A stretch of DNA of 64,000 nt, taken from NCBI GenBank assembly GCA_002281755.1, contig NCHB01000002.1, forward strand, positions 62,001 to 126,000, written 5' to 3'. The DNA is from Sulfurovum sp. 16-42-52. GTDB taxonomy: Bacteria; Campylobacterota; Campylobacteria; Campylobacterales; Sulfurovaceae. Of the stretch, positions 1-7,667 are shown one piece after another (within the stretch, counting starts at the first letter, position 1; each line of letters begins with the position of its first letter). Below the pieces are notes generated by a model that saw nothing but the letters and a program-made list of their open reading frames with translations, ran no database searches and was not told the origin of the DNA. The position numbers and the translations under genes were made by a program.

Positions 1-1
1 T

Positions 2-445
2 GAAGGCAATCATGATTTTTGCCTCAAGGAGTTATTCCCAGACATCAAAGTCTATAGTAGAGCACAACAACCTGTCTATTTTGACCTTGATAATAAAAAA
101 GTCGCCTTATCACATGGTGACAAATATGAAACAGGTTTTTTGTATGACATCTATTGCAAACTATTACGCAACAAAACAACACTCAAAATCCTCAAGCCAT
201 TTGAAAAACCCATCATCACCCATCGGTTGCAAAAACTCTCCCATAAACACATCTGTTTTACTTTTGATAAGTTTGAGCAACGTGTAGAAGCGATTTTGAA
301 GCACTATAGCGATGTAGACATGGTCATAGAAGGGCATTTCCATCAAGCCAGAGTTATTGGCGAATACATCTCTCTGCCGTCACTCGCATGTCAAGGCAAA
401 GTTGGTCTCATAGAAGAGGGCGAGTTGGTCTTTAAGCAACTCTGA
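2..445 (+). CDS. Calcineurin-like phosphoesterase, LpxH type (5' truncated)
   Basis: The reading frame is open from base 2, so the N-terminus lies outside the window. The visible 147 residues carry three metal-binding motifs of calcineurin-like phosphoesterases in the usual order: EGNHD near the left edge, LSHGD about 35 residues later, and EGHFHQ (GHxH type) near the C-terminus. That spacing and the short length fit UDP-2,3-diacylglucosamine diphosphatase (LpxH), which removes UMP in lipid A synthesis at the inner membrane, but other small metallophosphatases share the motifs. The stop overlaps the start of the next gene (TGATG), so the two are probably translationally coupled. Confidence 0.75.
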   Translation, partial: EGNHDFCLKELFPDIKVYSRAQQPVYFDLDNKKVALSHGDKYETGFLYDIYCKLLRNKTTLKILKPFEKPIITHRLQKLSHKHICFTFDKFEQRVEAILKHYSDVDMVIEGHFHQARVIGEYISLPSLACQGKVGLIEEGELVFKQL

Positions 446-867
446 TGGTGTACCTCACACTTTTTACAGCAGCCTTTTTATCTGCAACCTTGTTGCCTAT
501 GGGAAGCGAGGCATTGCTTCTTTATGATGTATCGCAGCATCATACTGTTTGGTTGTTGTGGAGTGTTGCAACTTTAGGCAACACCTTGGGGTCAGTGTTG
601 AACTATTGGCTGGGGCTAAAAGGTGAGGCGTATCTTGAAAAAAAAGAAGTGGTATCTGCCAACAAAATGAAACAGGCAAAAGTGTTTTTTGAAAAGTATG
701 GAGGAGGCACACTGTTGCTGTCATGGATGCCCATCATCGGAGACCCCTTGACATTCATCGCAGGTGTCCTGGGCTACAGCTTTAAACGCTTTGTGCTCAT
801 TGTCGCTTTAGCCAAAGGAGTGCGTTATGCGTTTGTCATCTTTTTGGCAAGCTCTTTGTCGGTGTAA
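445..867 (+). CDS. YqaA/DedA-type small membrane protein
   Basis: A 140-residue protein with hydrophobic segments at about 3-25, 32-55, 88-108 and 115-138. It has the small-residue-rich pattern of the YqaA branch of DedA/VTT membrane proteins, including GSEALLL near the N-terminus, GNTLGSVLNYWLG in the middle and SWMPIIGDPLTFIAG. Members are inner-membrane proteins linked to envelope lipid homeostasis; the precise substrate is unknown. The start overlaps the phosphoesterase stop, supporting an operon with lipid A metabolism. Its 3' end overlaps the convergent DUF3817 gene by 43 nt. Confidence 0.75.
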   Translation: MVYLTLFTAAFLSATLLPMGSEALLLYDVSQHHTVWLLWSVATLGNTLGSVLNYWLGLKGEAYLEKKEVVSANKMKQAKVFFEKYGGGTLLLSWMPIIGDPLTFIAGVLGYSFKRFVLIVALAKGVRYAFVIFLASSLSV

Positions 868-1118
868 AAAGAGCCAAATGGCACCAAAGAGAGTAGGGTA
901 TAAAACGCCGTCTCTTTCCAACTAAACCCTGCCTCTTTTTTGGCTTCAAAAATCTGATAGATAAACGCAAACACCAATAATCCATGCAACATACCCACGA
1001 TTTTTACTGCTAAAGGATACCCAAACATATATTTGATCGGCATCGCAATAAACAACAAGATGATAAACGAGATACCCTCGATTTTGTTGACAAGACGAAA
1101 CTTTTTTAATTCGGACAT
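825..1118 (-). CDS. DUF3817 small membrane protein
   Basis: A 97-residue protein with two or three membrane segments (about 14-32, 36-57 and 68-85). The N-terminal pattern FRLVNKIEGISF and the central KIVGMLHGLLVFAFIYQ are typical of DUF3817, a short integral membrane domain of unknown function that in other bacteria can be attached to transporters. The gene stands alone on the minus strand and converges on the YqaA-like gene with a 43-nt overlap of coding sequence. Confidence 0.75.
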   Translation of the reverse strand: MSELKKFRLVNKIEGISFIILLFIAMPIKYMFGYPLAVKIVGMLHGLLVFAFIYQIFEAKKEAGFSWKETAFYTLLSLVPFGSFYTDKELAKKMTNA

Positions 1119-1177
1119 AGATGCTCCTATTTTTGATGAGAGTATAGCAGAAGGTGTTTAATAAACTAGATTTTAAT

Positions 1178-2800
1178 TTATGAGCGTCTTGTATTTTGTC
1201 TAAAGGCAACGATAAATTGATAGATAAGTGTTGCTACTATTGCTTTGACAAAAAGGCTGTAAGGAGCTATATGTTCAAAGTAGTCTTCGGACTTAAAGAT
1301 ATTCAGAGGATTTATAAGTTTTGAAATATCATTACTAATATCACGAGCTTCACTAGAAAAACATAAAATCAATATATAGCCTATAAAAGCCAATGCAAAA
1401 AGTCTAATTTTTTTGTAATGATAGCTTGAATAAAGCACTAATCCGATAGCAAACCCTGAAATATTCCACAAAAGTAGATCTGTTTTATCTTTAGTGTTGT
1501 TGGTATCTAAAAATATTTTTGCTTTGAGTAAATCATCGGGGGTCGAGCAAACTATATAAAAAAATGTAGCAAGGAAGCTAAATATGAACATAACCAATAA
1601 AGGACGCATCCAATCAGTACCAAAGTAAGATATATATTTATTTAAATAGAGTGTTATTAGGGTTGATAATTTGTTAGATTCTAAGATATTTTTATTTTTT
1701 ATTTCATCAATAAAGTAATCTTGTTCGATAGAAAATAGTCTATTGCTTTCAGGAATATTTTTTTGATTATCATAAAGATTTTTTAAAATTCTGGCAGTTT
1801 GTCTGTCTGAAATATTTTTTTTGGTTAGTGGACTCGGTTGATCTTTATTTTGAGTATTGGCGATACTAAAAAATCTATCAATATCACTATCCTTGATAAA
1901 AGAATTGTTAATCTTTATATGTTTTATAATAGGATTTCGCATGATAAATGAATCTGCTTTTAAAAATATAAACCCTACATTAGATAAAAAAATTGTATCA
2001 ATAAAATTAACATCATGAAAGTAGACATTAATGAAAAATACTTGTTTTTTGAAGCCTGTTTTAGTAAAATCAGTAAAGCCTTGAAAAATACATGAATTGA
2101 TCGAAACAGAATCTGCAAATACTGCACCACCAAAACTTGCTATTTTTTCAAATTTCAAATCATTAAAAATACATTTTTTTACTGAATTAATTGTTAAATT
2201 TACATGGTCTTGGAAGTGTATTTCTTCAAGTGTAAAGTTATCATGGAATGTTGATTTATTAAATTTAACACCACCTTCTAAATTGGATTTTCTGATGTTA
2301 GTATGTTTTTTAAATGTTGCATTGGAAAAGTCTATGCCTTTGGTTTTACAAGAGATAAGCGAAAAATTATGATTAAATACAGATTCTCTAAAATCTAAAT
2401 CAATTTTAAATTCACTACCTACAATTTGCACTTCTCCGTAGAATATTGCTTTGTAAAAAATAGCAAATAAGCAGCTATCCGAGAGTTCAGAAAGTAGTTC
2501 TTTGGGTGAAACTATACAAGTTTTAACAATCTGTACAGCAGGAAAATGAATAAATGAAAAATCATATATGGAAGGTATTTTAAAATCTTGAGGTGTGCTT
2601 TCAAATAAAAGTTTTAGCTTTTCTATTGATTCCCAAAATTCATTTTGTTTAACTTCTGATTCAGACCAATCTTGATTATTTTGAGTGTCTATTGTAAACC
2701 AATCATTTTTTGAACAAAAGAGAATATCATATTCATCTTGCGTGATAAGCCGACTTTCTAAAAAGCTTTTTATCGCAACATTTTCAGTCATTTCAGGCAT
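1178..2800 (-). CDS. Pentapeptide-repeat-like membrane protein
   Basis: A 540-residue protein. Residues about 135-300 show degenerate A(D/N)LxF-type five-residue periodicity (for example IDFSNATF, SNLEGGVKF, TFHDNFTL, FKKQVFFINVYF), as in pentapeptide-repeat beta-helices. The C-terminal 150 residues hold about four hydrophobic segments (around 398-416, 442-460, 464-484 and 515-533), so a soluble repeat domain is anchored in the membrane. The gene is clearly more AT-rich than its neighbours, suggesting acquisition. Its ATG lies 2 nt after the metF stop, so it has been placed in, or captured by, the metF transcript. Function unknown; some membrane pentapeptide proteins belong to defence or ion-channel systems, but nothing here proves that. 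Confidence 0.7.
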   Translation of the reverse strand: MPEMTENVAIKSFLESRLITQDEYDILFCSKNDWFTIDTQNNQDWSESEVKQNEFWESIEKLKLLFESTPQDFKIPSIYDFSFIHFPAVQIVKTCIVSPKELLSELSDSCLFAIFYKAIFYGEVQIVGSEFKIDLDFRESVFNHNFSLISCKTKGIDFSNATFKKHTNIRKSNLEGGVKFNKSTFHDNFTLEEIHFQDHVNLTINSVKKCIFNDLKFEKIASFGGAVFADSVSINSCIFQGFTDFTKTGFKKQVFFINVYFHDVNFIDTIFLSNVGFIFLKADSFIMRNPIIKHIKINNSFIKDSDIDRFFSIANTQNKDQPSPLTKKNISDRQTARILKNLYDNQKNIPESNRLFSIEQDYFIDEIKNKNILESNKLSTLITLYLNKYISYFGTDWMRPLLVMFIFSFLATFFYIVCSTPDDLLKAKIFLDTNNTKDKTDLLLWNISGFAIGLVLYSSYHYKKIRLFALAFIGYILILCFSSEARDISNDISKLINPLNIFKSEDYFEHIAPYSLFVKAIVATLIYQFIVAFRQNTRRS

Positions 2801-2802
2801 AG

Positions 2803-3720
2803 TTACTCTATCAACTCACTACACAAATCAAACCGATTATGCGTCATCAGGTGCACTTTGCCGTGTATTTCCATCATCTCATCGAAGATGCGTTTTGAAA
2901 GGGCGAAGCCTACTTCTTGTTCTCTCTCTTCCCCATCCATGCTGGCTAGATTCATCTCATCGATGATGCTCTTGGGTACAGAGATACCAGGGACTTTGTC
3001 GTTGATGAAGTTGGCGGTTTTGGCACGGACTATGGGAAACTGTCCTAAGACTAACTGTGCTTCTTTGGCTGTGTCTCTGATGCTCTCTTCTTTGGCTTCT
3101 TCAAAGAGGGCTAGAAGTTCTTTGGCATTGTCTACATCATACACAGGCTGGGTGATGATGGCGCGTGCACCGTAGTTGAGTTTTTTTACCATGCGTTTTT
3201 TTAGGCTGTTCATGTCTTTGGCAGTGGCATTGCTCACAGCAAAAGGGTAGATGGGTTTTGGGGCAGGGTTGAGCTGTTTATTGCTGTAATCCACGCCTTT
3301 GTTGAGATGATGGATGATGCTTAAAAGCAGGGTAGAGTCGCGTTCCAGTACTCCTTTGACATCGGGTTGGTCAGAAAACTTAGCAGGGTCACCCGTGAGC
3401 GCAAGGATGCAGCGCAGGTCAAAATCATTGGCACCCAGAAGAGTAGACTGCAAGGAAAGTTTGTTTTTGTCCCTCATGCTCATGGTAGCGATGACGGGTT
3501 TGCCGAAGGTTTGTTGTACTTTGATGGCTGAGAGGACACCTGACATCTTGAGTTTGGCTAACGGGTTATCGGTACACGAAAAACCCGTGACTTTTTCGTG
3601 TAAGTTATATTTTTTGATTTCAGCGATGATGCCGTCGATGGATGCCCCATGTGGGGGGTTTATCTCAACGGTGATAAAGTTTTTTTCCAGACACAAGACA
3701 TCACAAAATTTTTCAAACAT
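2803..3720 (-). CDS. metF: Methylenetetrahydrofolate reductase
   Basis: A 305-residue protein of the MetF family, which reduces 5,10-methylene-THF to 5-methyl-THF with a flavin for methionine synthesis. Recognisable elements are the N-terminal VEINPPHG strand, ALTGDP in the flavin site, and ITQPVYD near residue 190, which matches the family Q-P-x-F/Y-D substrate motif. Length fits the short bacterial form. It is divergent from serB across 66 bp and followed by the pentapeptide-repeat gene after 2 nt. Confidence 0.9.
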   Translation of the reverse strand: MFEKFCDVLCLEKNFITVEINPPHGASIDGIIAEIKKYNLHEKVTGFSCTDNPLAKLKMSGVLSAIKVQQTFGKPVIATMSMRDKNKLSLQSTLLGANDFDLRCILALTGDPAKFSDQPDVKGVLERDSTLLLSIIHHLNKGVDYSNKQLNPAPKPIYPFAVSNATAKDMNSLKKRMVKKLNYGARAIITQPVYDVDNAKELLALFEEAKEESIRDTAKEAQLVLGQFPIVRAKTANFINDKVPGISVPKSIIDEMNLASMDGEEREQEVGFALSKRIFDEMMEIHGKVHLMTHNRFDLCSELIE

Positions 3721-3749
3721 GGTACTTCTTTAGATAGAGTTATTGTTGC

Positions 3750-3755
3750 TATAAT
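3750..3755 (+). promoter_or_regulatory. Candidate -10 element for serB
   Basis: TATAAT sits about 31 nt before the serB start in the 66-bp divergent metF/serB spacer. No convincing -35 hexamer is visible, which is common in Campylobacterota promoters. Confidence 0.4.
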
Positions 3756-3786
3756 TCTACCTAAATAATACACAGAGGTACAACAG

Positions 3787-4410
3787 ATGGCTAAACTGGC
3801 AGTTTTTGATTTTGATTCGACACTTATGGACGGTGAGACGATAGACTTTTTGGCGCGTCCCTTGGGACTTGAAGCGCAGGTAGCTTCCATCACCGAGCGT
3901 GCGATGGCAGGAGAGTTGGATTTTTACAAAGCACTGAGAGCCAGAGTGGCGTTACTTGAGGGACTAGAAGAGCAAAAAGTTAACGACATTTGTGCTGCGC
4001 TTCCCCTGATACAAGGGGCTGCTGAAGTGGTAGCAGGGCTGAAAGAGAGAGGCTACACCGTGGTCTGTTTCTCAGGGGGCTTTAGAAATGCAACGAAGCC
4101 TGCCTGCCAAAAACTCGGTATCGATGCGGATTTTTCAAACTTTTTGCATGCTGAAAATGGGGTGCTCACAGGGCAGGTGGGAGGTGAGATGATGTACTCT
4201 GCTGCCAAAGGTGACATGATAGTACGATTACAAAGTCTACTCGGTATCGGACGCGAAGATACCTTGGTGGTGGGTGACGGTGCCAATGACTTGAGTATGT
4301 TTGCTCATGCCGACACACGCGTAGCCTTTTGTGCCAAACCGATACTCAAAGAGGCAGCGACGCATTGTGTGGATGTCAGAGATTTGAGAGAGATATTAAA
4401 AATAGTATGA
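3787..4410 (+). CDS. serB: Phosphoserine phosphatase (HAD family)
   Basis: A 207-residue HAD-superfamily phosphatase. Motif I is FDFDSTLMDGE near residues 7-17 (nucleophile and acid Asp), motif II is CFSGGF around residue 95, and motif III/IV is VVGDGANDLSMF near 160. These match SerB, the last step of serine synthesis (phosphoserine to serine). A C1-type cap occupies residues about 20-80. The ATG follows ACAGAGG-type purine-rich sequence. A related HAD hydrolase with another phosphomonoester substrate cannot be excluded. Confidence 0.88.
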   Translation: MAKLAVFDFDSTLMDGETIDFLARPLGLEAQVASITERAMAGELDFYKALRARVALLEGLEEQKVNDICAALPLIQGAAEVVAGLKERGYTVVCFSGGFRNATKPACQKLGIDADFSNFLHAENGVLTGQVGGEMMYSAAKGDMIVRLQSLLGIGREDTLVVGDGANDLSMFAHADTRVAFCAKPILKEAATHCVDVRDLREILKIV

Positions 4411-4419
4411 TGGCGGGGT

Positions 4420-4842
4420 TTATTCCCAGCTTGTTTTGCTTTTAAGATTGCTGGTATCTTTGCCTTGGCTTAGTCTTTGCATAAAGTCTTTCGCATACGC
4501 TAAGCCTTTTTGGGCGAACTGTGTAGCGATTTTGGGCGTATAGACTTGATGACTGGTGTCTGTGAAAAGCTCCACCCAACGCGTAAAATGCGCGTCTTCA
4601 AGCCCTACAATCGTAAAATGAGGCCCATACGGGTCACTAAAGTACAGCTTCTCATCTAAAAACAGTGTAGACCAAAAGTTCACCAAAAGGTCAATATGTT
4701 CACGCCACTCTTCTGCTTCCAAATCTTCTCCCAGTTCGAGTATAAAAAAATGCCCTATAAGGGGATCTCTCATCGCTTGATGATAAAACAAGGTAACAAG
4801 TTGTTCGATGTTTTCTCGGGTGATGGTGTCTTGAAGTATCAC
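4420..4842 (-). CDS. Group III truncated haemoglobin
   Basis: The globin core contains the phenylalanine-rich B helix (LVTLFYHQAMRDP), HIDLLVNFWSTLF, and a proximal-histidine region GPHFTIV followed by AHFTRWVELF, the hallmark of group III truncated haemoglobins such as Campylobacter Ctb. These bind oxygen or NO and are tied to nitrosative stress or microaerobic life. I chose the GTG at 4842 because AAGGA lies nine nt upstream; this gives 140 residues, close to family length. A longer frame from a TTG at 4890 lacks a ribosome site. Confidence 0.82.
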   Translation of the reverse strand: MILQDTITRENIEQLVTLFYHQAMRDPLIGHFFILELGEDLEAEEWREHIDLLVNFWSTLFLDEKLYFSDPYGPHFTIVGLEDAHFTRWVELFTDTSHQVYTPKIATQFAQKGLAYAKDFMQRLSQGKDTSNLKSKTSWE

Positions 4843-4977
4843 GCTTGTTCCTTTGTTTGTTAAACCGTATACACAGTAAGTGTTGTCCAATTTTGGGACG
4901 AAAGTATAGCGATATTTTCAAAAATAAAACAATAATACACACTTTCAATGCCCACTTTAAATCTCAGACCGCTATGC

Positions 4978-4983
4978 TATAAT
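4978..4983 (+). promoter_or_regulatory. Candidate -10 element for ABC exporter gene
   Basis: TATAAT 28 nt before the TTG start of the ABC exporter, in the divergent spacer shared with the truncated haemoglobin gene. The -35 region is not recognisable. Confidence 0.4.
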
Positions 4984-5011
4984 CACACAAAAATATGAAC
5001 CAAGGAATATT

Positions 5012-6778
5012 TTGCACACTGAAAAATGTACAATCAAGGGCTTGCTTTCTCAACTTTTTACCTACAAAAAAGAGGTACTCTTTGGAAATGGTGTCGCCAT
5101 ACTGGCAACCTTTCTTGTGGTGCTGATTCCGCTTTTTATACCTATACTTGTTGATGAATTGTTGCTGGGTAAAGATCATGGCTTTATCACCTTTGTCAGT
5201 CAGCATCTTTTTACCAGTGATGTGAAAGGGTATGTCTTTTTTGTTTTGGCGCTCATCATTTTTTTACGTTTCTTCAGCACACTGCTTTCCATACTCCAAA
5301 CCAAAATATTTGTTTCTATATCAAAAAATATTACTTATACGATGAGGATTTCACTGCTGGAGCATCTCAAGCGTATTTCACTTAAAGAGTTTGAGATGAT
5401 GCGTGTGGGTGCGGTGACATCCAAGCTGGTAACGGATGTGGAAACCATTGACGGTTTCATCAGCTCCACCATCTCAAAACTTATTGTAGCGGTGCTGCTC
5501 TTGCTTTTTTCTGCTATCATTTTACTTGCTATACATTGGCAATTGGCTATCTTTATCTTGATCACCAATCCGCTTGTTGTTTTGTTTACCGTGAAGATGG
5601 CACGAAGCATCGGTGAACTTAAAAAAGAAGAAAATAAAGCGGTCGAAATCTTTCAGGCAACACTCACTGAAACCCTTGAGCTTTTTCACCAGATACGCGC
5701 AGCCAACAAAGAAGCGTATTTTTTTAAACAAAGCCAAATCAAGGCAGAAGCGCTAAAAGAGCACTCGGTCAATTACGGATACAAATCAGATGCTGCACAA
5801 AAACTCTCTTCTCTGGTTTTTCTGACAGGGTACGAGATATTTAGAGCCGTGAGTATTTTGGCAGTGGCTTACAGTGATTTGTCTGTAGGACTAATGTTGG
5901 CAATCTTTTCTTACCTATGGGTGATGGTGGGACCTACCCATGACATTATAAACTTCCAGTACGTACTCTCAAGTGCAAAAGCCGCTTGCAGTCGCATAGA
6001 GAGTATCTATCGTATGGAACAAGAGCCTCAGGTCATACAGCAAAACAATCCTTTTGTGGGAAAACATGCAATTGGTATTGAAGTGAAGAATCTTACCTTT
6101 TCATATCATGAAAATAAAAATATATTAACAAATATAAATATGCAGATACAAGAAGGGATGAAAGTTGCTATCGTTGGTGCAAGCGGTTCAGGGAAGACCA
6201 CACTGTCCAATATCTTGGTCGGATTTTATCCTTTCCATACGGGTGAGATACTCTATAATGGGGTGTCAAACAAAGCATTGAAACTTTCAACTATCAGAGA
6301 AAACATTCATCTCATCTTGCAACATCCTAAACTCTTTAATGATACAATGCGCTTTAATCTGACGCTAGGTAAAAGCTACAGTGATGAATCCGTGAAAAAT
6401 GCGTTGCATATCGCACAGCTGGATGATGTCATGGAGCGTTTGGATTTGGGACTGGATACACTGGTCGGAAAAGACGGTATTAAGCTCAGCGGAGGACAGC
6501 GCCAAAGAGTAGCGATTGCACGGATGATTTTGTCAGACCCCAAAGTGGTCATTTTTGATGAATCAACTTCTGCTTTGGATGTGCATACCGAGGTGAGACT
6601 GTTTGGTGCCTTGCAAGATTTTTTAGCCGATAAAACAGTTATCACGATAGCACACAGACTCAGCACCATCAAAAATGCGGAGTATATCTATGTGCTTGAA
6701 GATGGCGTGGTCGTGGACAGTGGCTCACCTAAAGAACTTTTAGAAAAAGATCAGAGTTATTTTTCAAGTATGGTCTGA
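5012..6778 (+). CDS. ABC exporter, MsbA-like (membrane + ATPase fused)
   Basis: A 588-residue half-transporter. About six membrane helices occupy residues 20-320; the ATPase domain follows, with Walker A GASGSGKTT at about 389-397, signature LSGGQRQR at about 492, Walker B VVIFDES near 513 and the switch histidine in AHR near 547. This is the layout of type IV exporters that act as dimers, such as MsbA (lipid A flippase) or multidrug exporters; the substrate cannot be read from sequence. Translation starts at TTG with CAAGGAAT upstream. uppP follows after 20 nt, so an envelope-lipid role is plausible by context. Confidence 0.88.
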   Translation: MHTEKCTIKGLLSQLFTYKKEVLFGNGVAILATFLVVLIPLFIPILVDELLLGKDHGFITFVSQHLFTSDVKGYVFFVLALIIFLRFFSTLLSILQTKIFVSISKNITYTMRISLLEHLKRISLKEFEMMRVGAVTSKLVTDVETIDGFISSTISKLIVAVLLLLFSAIILLAIHWQLAIFILITNPLVVLFTVKMARSIGELKKEENKAVEIFQATLTETLELFHQIRAANKEAYFFKQSQIKAEALKEHSVNYGYKSDAAQKLSSLVFLTGYEIFRAVSILAVAYSDLSVGLMLAIFSYLWVMVGPTHDIINFQYVLSSAKAACSRIESIYRMEQEPQVIQQNNPFVGKHAIGIEVKNLTFSYHENKNILTNINMQIQEGMKVAIVGASGSGKTTLSNILVGFYPFHTGEILYNGVSNKALKLSTIRENIHLILQHPKLFNDTMRFNLTLGKSYSDESVKNALHIAQLDDVMERLDLGLDTLVGKDGIKLSGGQRQRVAIARMILSDPKVVIFDESTSALDVHTEVRLFGALQDFLADKTVITIAHRLSTIKNAEYIYVLEDGVVVDSGSPKELLEKDQSYFSSMV

Positions 6779-6798
6779 TACATTAAATAAGGAAACAT

Positions 6799-7572
6799 AT
6801 GACACTGATAGATGCATTGATACTTGGAACACTTGAGGGCTTGACAGAATTTTTGCCCATCTCAAGTACGGGACATTTGATTCTCGCATCTGAACTTTTG
6901 GGGCTTGAGCAGACAGACGCGCACAAGGCTTTTGAGGTCTCTATACAGCTTGGCAGTATCTTAGCCGTGCTTTTTCTTTTTGCACATAAGCTGTTAGCCA
7001 ATACCTTGCTCTGGAGCAAGATTATCATCGCCTTTATTCCTACGGCGCTTTTTGGATTTTTGTTTTACAAAACGATTAAGACGCTATTTGGTATAGAAAC
7101 AGTTTCAATCATGCTCGTTGTCGGCGGTGTCGTTTTTTTGATCGTTGAGTATTTGCGCAAAGACCATGACGACACCCATGACAAAACCGTTGAGAATCTC
7201 ACCATGAAAGAGGCACTGATGATAGGCTTGTTTCAAAGCTTTTCTATGGTTCCGGGAACGAGCAGGTCAGGGATGACGATGCTGGGTGGTATTTTTGCAG
7301 GACTCTCACGCAAAAGTGCAGCAGAATTTTCCTTTTTACTTGCCGTTCCAACGATGTTTGCAGCGACATTTTACGACCTTTACAAAAACAGAGATACGAT
7401 GGTCATCGATGACTATAGTTTGGTCGCAGTGGGATTTATGACAGCGTTTATTGTTGCTTTTTTTACGGTCAAATGGATGATGCACTTTCTTACTACTCAC
7501 ACTTTTGTAGTCTTTGGTATTTATCGTATTGTTGTTGGTCTGCTTTTTTGGTTTTTGGTTGTTGGTAACTAG
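6799..7572 (+). CDS. uppP: Undecaprenyl-diphosphatase
   Basis: A 257-residue polytopic protein of the BacA/UppP family, which recycles undecaprenyl diphosphate to the monophosphate carrier for peptidoglycan and polysaccharide export. Both signature regions are intact: EGLTEFLPISSTGH at residues 14-27 and PGTSRSGMT at about 152-160, with roughly seven or eight membrane helices. It follows the ABC exporter by 20 nt, with AAGGA before the ATG, and ends at a good intrinsic terminator. Confidence 0.93.
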   Translation: MTLIDALILGTLEGLTEFLPISSTGHLILASELLGLEQTDAHKAFEVSIQLGSILAVLFLFAHKLLANTLLWSKIIIAFIPTALFGFLFYKTIKTLFGIETVSIMLVVGGVVFLIVEYLRKDHDDTHDKTVENLTMKEALMIGLFQSFSMVPGTSRSGMTMLGGIFAGLSRKSAAEFSFLLAVPTMFAATFYDLYKNRDTMVIDDYSLVAVGFMTAFIVAFFTVKWMMHFLTTHTFVVFGIYRIVVGLLFWFLVVGN

Positions 7573-7585
7573 TTTGGATTTATAG

Positions 7586-7608
7586 AGATTCTCAAGGGAA
7601 TCTTTTTT
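7586..7608 (+). terminator. Intrinsic terminator after uppP
   Basis: Perfect 6-bp stem AGATTC/GAATCT with a 6-nt loop followed directly by a run of T. It lies 14 nt after the uppP stop and separates it from the helicase gene. Confidence 0.75.
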
Positions 7609-7635
7609 AAGTTCAAGATATTTTTTTGGACAGGA

Positions 7636-7651
7636 ACGGGTATAAACCCGT
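7636..7651 (+). promoter_or_regulatory. Perfect hairpin before helicase start
   Basis: ACGGGT-ATAA-ACCCGT, a perfect 6-bp stem with a 4-nt loop, ends 16 nt before the helicase ATG, just upstream of the AAAGGG ribosome site. It is too close to the start and lacks a T-run, so a role in translation or mRNA stability is more likely than termination. Confidence 0.45.
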
Positions 7652-7667
7652 AATTTAAAGGGTCATA

